Assembly: GCA_021802595.1 (NCBI GenBank)
Contig: JAJZRT010000137.1
Span: forward strand, 1 to 8,186
DNA from: Pseudomonadota bacterium
GTDB taxonomy: Bacteria; Pseudomonadota; Gammaproteobacteria; Burkholderiales; Thiobacillaceae
Length of the DNA stretch: 8,186 bases
Reading direction: 5' to 3'
Of the stretch, positions 5,810 through 8,186 are shown piece by piece. Position numbers and translations under genes: made by a program. The notes beneath the pieces were generated by a model, which made no database searches, was not told the origin of the DNA, and saw only the letters and a program-made list of their open reading frames with translations. Each line of letters opens with the position of its first letter. The stretch's first letter is position 1.

Positions 5810-6106
5810 CTATTCATGCGCATACCCCGCTTCGCGCTGGCTTTTCAGCGCCAGTACAAAGACAGTGTCCAGTTCCTGGATATGGCGGTACAAGGCTACA
5901 TAGCCGAGCGCGCTGCGGCCGATGACCAGCTCGCGTTTTCCGTTCGTCACCGGGCGTCCGATGAGCGGGTTGTGTTCGAGCACGGAGATGGCCTCGATGA
6001 TGGCCCGAATGCGGGAAGCCGCGTCCTCGACCTCATATTCGTCCAGATGGGCAAGGATGCGCTCCAGGTCGTCGCCGACCTCGGGTGCCAGTTCGATGCG
6101 CGACAC
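5810..6106 (-). CDS. RelE/ParE-family toxin of a type II toxin-antitoxin pair
   Basis: A 98-residue protein of usual ParE/RelE size. It opens with IELAPEVGDDLERI, a first strand followed by the long helical hairpin (about 8-45). HNPLIGRPV follows (45-53), then the beta-sheet core RELVIGRSALGYVALYR (58-74) and the closing strand TVFVLALKSQREAGY (81-95). Members poison either DNA gyrase (ParE) or ribosome-bound mRNA (RelE). The sequence alone does not separate these here, although the length and RHH partner fit ParE. It starts with GTG at 6106, two bases after the antitoxin stop. A weak start after the antitoxin gene is a common way to keep toxin below antitoxin. Nothing suggests it is broken. 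Confidence 0.88.
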   Translation of the reverse strand: MSRIELAPEVGDDLERILAHLDEYEVEDAASRIRAIIEAISVLEHNPLIGRPVTNGKRELVIGRSALGYVALYRHIQELDTVFVLALKSQREAGYAHE

Positions 6107-6108
6107 GC

Positions 6109-6393
6109 TCAGCGGGCGAGTTTTCTGGACTTGGGGCGCGCGGCCTTCTTGCCGTCGGCGCGCGCTTCGAGATAAGCACGCATGGCTTCCCAGGGGATCG
6201 TTTTGCCGGTGGCAACAATTTCAGCATAGCGGCGGTCGGCTTCTTCGTGGAACGCCGCACGGCGTTCCTCAAGCGCTGTCTTTTCCGCGATGGCTTGCAG
6301 GATGAAATTGTGCGAAGTGGTGCCCGCCCGATCCGCTGCATCGGCGACGCGGGCTTTAAGATCGTCGGGTAATCGGATCGTGGTGGTGGACAT
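6109..6393 (-). CDS. CopG/ribbon-helix-helix antitoxin
   Basis: A 94-residue antitoxin upstream of its toxin. Residues 2-45 form a ribbon-helix-helix DNA-binding domain: the TTTIRLPDDL strand, helix A (LKARVADAADRAG), a turn, and helix B (SHNFILQAIAEKT). Residues 46-94 form the toxin-binding tail, with a charged helix rich in Glu/Arg, TIPWEAMRAYLE, and a basic end. As known for the class, dimers bind a palindrome in their own promoter and the tail covers the toxin. The ATG at 6393 has AGGAG (6404-6400) at 6 nt, a strong site compared with the GTG of the toxin. The palindrome at 6422-6441 is the natural operator. Confidence 0.9.
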   Translation of the reverse strand: MSTTTIRLPDDLKARVADAADRAGTTSHNFILQAIAEKTALEERRAAFHEEADRRYAEIVATGKTIPWEAMRAYLEARADGKKAARPKSRKLAR

Positions 6394-6419
6394 GGCGCGC
6401 TCCTGTTAGAACCGGGCCC

Positions 6420-6428
6420 AGTGTAGCA
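6420..6428 (-). promoter_or_regulatory. Extended -10 element of the toxin-antitoxin operon
   Basis: The minus strand reads TGCTACACT, a TGn-extended -10 (TACACT, 6425-6420). No good -35 is visible at 16-18 bp, which fits an extended -10 promoter. It overlaps one arm of the palindrome, so a bound antitoxin would block polymerase. Confidence 0.45.
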
Positions 6429-6441
6429 CAGTGGTGCTACA
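6422..6441. promoter_or_regulatory. Palindromic operator of the toxin-antitoxin operon
   Basis: TGTAGCAC (6422-6429) and GTGCTACA (6434-6441) are perfect inverted 8-bp arms around AGTG. The site lies 29 bp before the antitoxin start and overlaps the putative -10. This is the expected place for RHH autorepression. The absence of a T-run argues against a terminator for the response regulator gene. Confidence 0.7.
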
Positions 6442-6527
6442 ACAGCATGCCCGGTTAGCGCGGGAAGCAGCCGCCTGTTGCGGTCGGCCTGCCCGGGCGT
6501 TCCCTGATCCCGATCGTTCGACTCGAT

Positions 6528-7448
6528 CTACCCCGGCTGCTGCAACCGCCGCATCGCCACCGCCGCCGCGGCCGTCCGCGTTTCCACCCCCAGCTTCTCG
6601 AACAGGTTTTCCAGATGCTTGTTGATCGTGCGGTGGCTGATGCCGAGGATGTCGCCGATGTCGCGGTTGGTCTTGCCGTGGATCACCCAGTAGAGCACTT
6701 CGGCTTCGCGCTCGGTGAGCTTGAACGCGTCGACCAGCACGCGGGTCATGGCGGTGTTGCTTTCCTCGTGCAGCACCACCAGGCACTCGCCTTCGTCGGT
6801 GCGGCCATGCAGGGCGCAAATCAGCCGCCCGTCGTCGCCTGTGATTTCGATCGGTGCGGGCGGCTGGGGTTTGGCCAGCGCGGCCTGCAGCCATTGGTGA
6901 AGACTCGCGGCGAGCCGACCTGCGTCCTGGCTGCCGTATTTCTGCAACAGGGTTCGCGACAGCGGGGTTTGCCATAACATCGCGCCATCGGTCGGGCGGA
7001 TCGCCATGCAGGCCTGGCCGTAGGCGTCGAGCACGCTGCGCGCCTGGCGCATCTGGCGGGCGCTTTGCACATGCCGGGCGATGCGCGCGAGCACCTCGGA
7101 CGGCCGGATCGGTTTGGTGACGTAGTCGGCGCTGCCGGCGGCAAAGGCGGCCACCACGTGCTCGCTGTCGGTCAGCCCGGTCATGAAGATGATGGGGATG
7201 GGCTCGGTGGCCGGGTCGGCCTTCAACTGCCGGGCCACTTCGAAGCCGTCCATGCCGGGCATGACCGCGTCGAGCAGGATGACGTCGGGCAGGCTCTGGC
7301 GTGCGCGCTGCAGGGCGCTTTCCCCGTTGGTGGCGACGAGTACGGCGTAGCCGGCTTCGTCCAGCGCGTCGTGCAGCAGGGAAAGGTTCTCGGGCACGTC
7401 GTCCACGATCAGGACGACGTCCTCGTTCAGTCGGTCAAGCGCGGGCAT
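6528..7448 (-). CDS. Response regulator, REC - PAS-like - LuxR HTH
   Basis: A 306-residue cytosolic transcription factor. The receiver domain spans about 9-130: acidic pair D16/D17, phosphoacceptor D60 in LLDAVMPG, switch T90 and K112 in TKP. A middle segment (about 138-230) has the spacing of a degenerate PAS domain (ACMAIRPTDG, then ITGDDGRLICALHG). The LuxR/NarL-type helix-turn-helix is at about 242-298, with LTEREAEVL and the recognition helix SHRTINKHLENLFEKLGV. It differs from the usual 210-residue NarL type by the inserted middle domain. The ATG at 7448 has GGAAG about 7 nt upstream and overlaps the kinase stop by 14 nt, so the kinase is its likely partner. Phosphorylation at D60 should promote dimer DNA binding. 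Target genes are not evident here. Confidence 0.93.
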   Translation of the reverse strand: MPALDRLNEDVVLIVDDVPENLSLLHDALDEAGYAVLVATNGESALQRARQSLPDVILLDAVMPGMDGFEVARQLKADPATEPIPIIFMTGLTDSEHVVAAFAAGSADYVTKPIRPSEVLARIARHVQSARQMRQARSVLDAYGQACMAIRPTDGAMLWQTPLSRTLLQKYGSQDAGRLAASLHQWLQAALAKPQPPAPIEITGDDGRLICALHGRTDEGECLVVLHEESNTAMTRVLVDAFKLTEREAEVLYWVIHGKTNRDIGDILGISHRTINKHLENLFEKLGVETRTAAAAVAMRRLQQPG

Positions 7449-8186
7449 CGGCGTTCTTCCGCAGGATTTCCTTCATCGCTTCGAACTGGAAGCGCGCGGC
7501 CAGCGCCCGCATCACCCGCACGAACTCGTCATGGACCGGGGCCATGGCCTCGATATCGTCGAGTTTTTTCAGGATGCCGCGCAGGTAGCCGAGATCGATC
7601 AGTTCGCGCAGCGCCGCCATGTGCTCAGGCGCGGGGGGCGTGATGGGCGGTGCGGGCGCGGCGGGCGAAGGCCCGGCCGGCGGGGCGAGGTCCGCGCGTA
7701 TCCACTCCAGGTTCAGGCGCTTGCCGAGCCAGTCGAGCAGCTCGTCGACGCGGAACGGCTTGGAGATGAAATCCTCGGCGGCGATGCCGACGTCGTTGTC
7801 GGCGCCGCGCTCGAACGCGTTGGCCGAGACGATGGCGATCGCGGCGTCGGTCATCGCGCCCGCACGGATGCGCCGCAGCGTCTCCCAGCCGTCCATGCCG
7901 GGCATGGCCAGGTCCATGAAGACGACGTGCGGCTGGCAGCGCGGGATTTCCTCCAGGCACTGCGCGCCACCCGACGCCTGGATCACCTCGAAACCCAGCG
8001 GCGCCAGGATGTTGAGCAGCAGTTCGCGCTCGACGTGTTCGTTGTCCACCACCAGGATGCGGCGGCGCACGCCAGCGTAGCCGATACGCTGCGCCAGCGG
8101 CGGCTCCTTGACGAGCTGCTCGGCGTGGATGCGCGGCAGGAAGAGCCGCACGTCGAAGCGGCTGCCCTCCCCCGGCCGGCTTTCCA
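7435..8186 (-). CDS. Hybrid histidine kinase, C-terminal part (5' end beyond window)
   Basis: The frame stays open to the right edge, so only the last 249 residues are visible. The first residues, SRPGEGSRFDVRLFLP, match the end of a histidine-kinase ATPase domain (GxGSxF box). A receiver domain follows: VVDNE with one acid of the usual pair replaced by Asn, phosphoacceptor Asp at 7912-7914 in FMDLAMPG, switch Ser in VSAN, and Lys in SKP. Next come a Pro/Ala-rich linker (about 7630-7690) and a conserved-looking helical tail (MAALRELIDLGYLRGI to the end). I recognise that tail as typical of hybrid kinases but cannot name it. Sensor and HisKA domains must lie to the right. An internal GTG at 8151 is not the true start. 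The gene overlaps the response regulator gene by 14 nt, forming a kinase-regulator operon. Confidence 0.93.
   Translation of the reverse strand, partial: ESRPGEGSRFDVRLFLPRIHAEQLVKEPPLAQRIGYAGVRRRILVVDNEHVERELLLNILAPLGFEVIQASGGAQCLEEIPRCQPHVVFMDLAMPGMDGWETLRRIRAGAMTDAAIAIVSANAFERGADNDVGIAAEDFISKPFRVDELLDWLGKRLNLEWIRADLAPPAGPSPAAPAPPITPPAPEHMAALRELIDLGYLRGILKKLDDIEAMAPVHDEFVRVMRALAARFQFEAMKEILRKNADARA

Noticed and set aside
6406..6975. 189-codon minus-strand frame inside the response regulator
   Set aside because: It is a shadow of the REC-LuxR gene: Arg/Ala-rich, no motifs, and out of frame with a clear family member.

Overview
The window reads as a GC-rich proteobacterial chromosome. Hand-counted 60-base samples give 70-73% GC at 121-180, 6061-6120 and 7681-7740. 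The Gram-negative lipoprotein signals, the sensor kinase and response regulator style, and the ParE/CopG pair would suit a betaproteobacterium, but no marker gene fixes the taxon. A block of lower GC lies in the middle: 40% at 2461-2520, 52% at 3001-3060 and 50% at 5701-5760. It looks like an acquired accessory region.

Layout from left to right. (1) Plus strand: the last codons of an unidentified gene (ending at 65) run into a small Cys-containing lipoprotein gene (65-640). (2) An intergenic stretch (641-826) carries two interlocking inverted repeats between convergent genes. (3) Minus strand: a tightly coupled four-gene operon. Read in transcription order it is a MerR-family regulator (5029-5472), an 800-residue VIT + von Willebrand A protein (2637-5039), a 155-residue protein with eight cysteines (2170-2637) and a Sel1-repeat lipoprotein (827-2173). 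All three junctions overlap, and a plausible sigma70 promoter precedes the MerR gene. (4) A gene-free stretch (5516-5809) holds a short hairpin. (5) Minus strand: a CopG/RHH antitoxin (6109-6393) and RelE/ParE toxin (5810-6106), with a perfect palindrome over the probable promoter. (6) Minus strand: the 3' part of a hybrid histidine kinase (7435 to the right edge), overlapping a REC-LuxR response regulator gene (6528-7448).

The most interesting unit is the MerR-VIT/vWA-CysRich-Sel1 operon. Its architecture implies coordinated production of a cytosolic MIDAS-type adhesion/scaffold protein, a probable zinc protein and an exported Sel1 scaffold, controlled by the MerR protein. I do not know a described system with this exact composition. 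The VIT/vWA protein also carries an internal DIPAFLRKQ segment, identical to the core of the FtsZ C-terminal peptide, which suggests a testable link to FtsZ-binding partners. The toxin-antitoxin pair and the two-component pair are of ordinary type.
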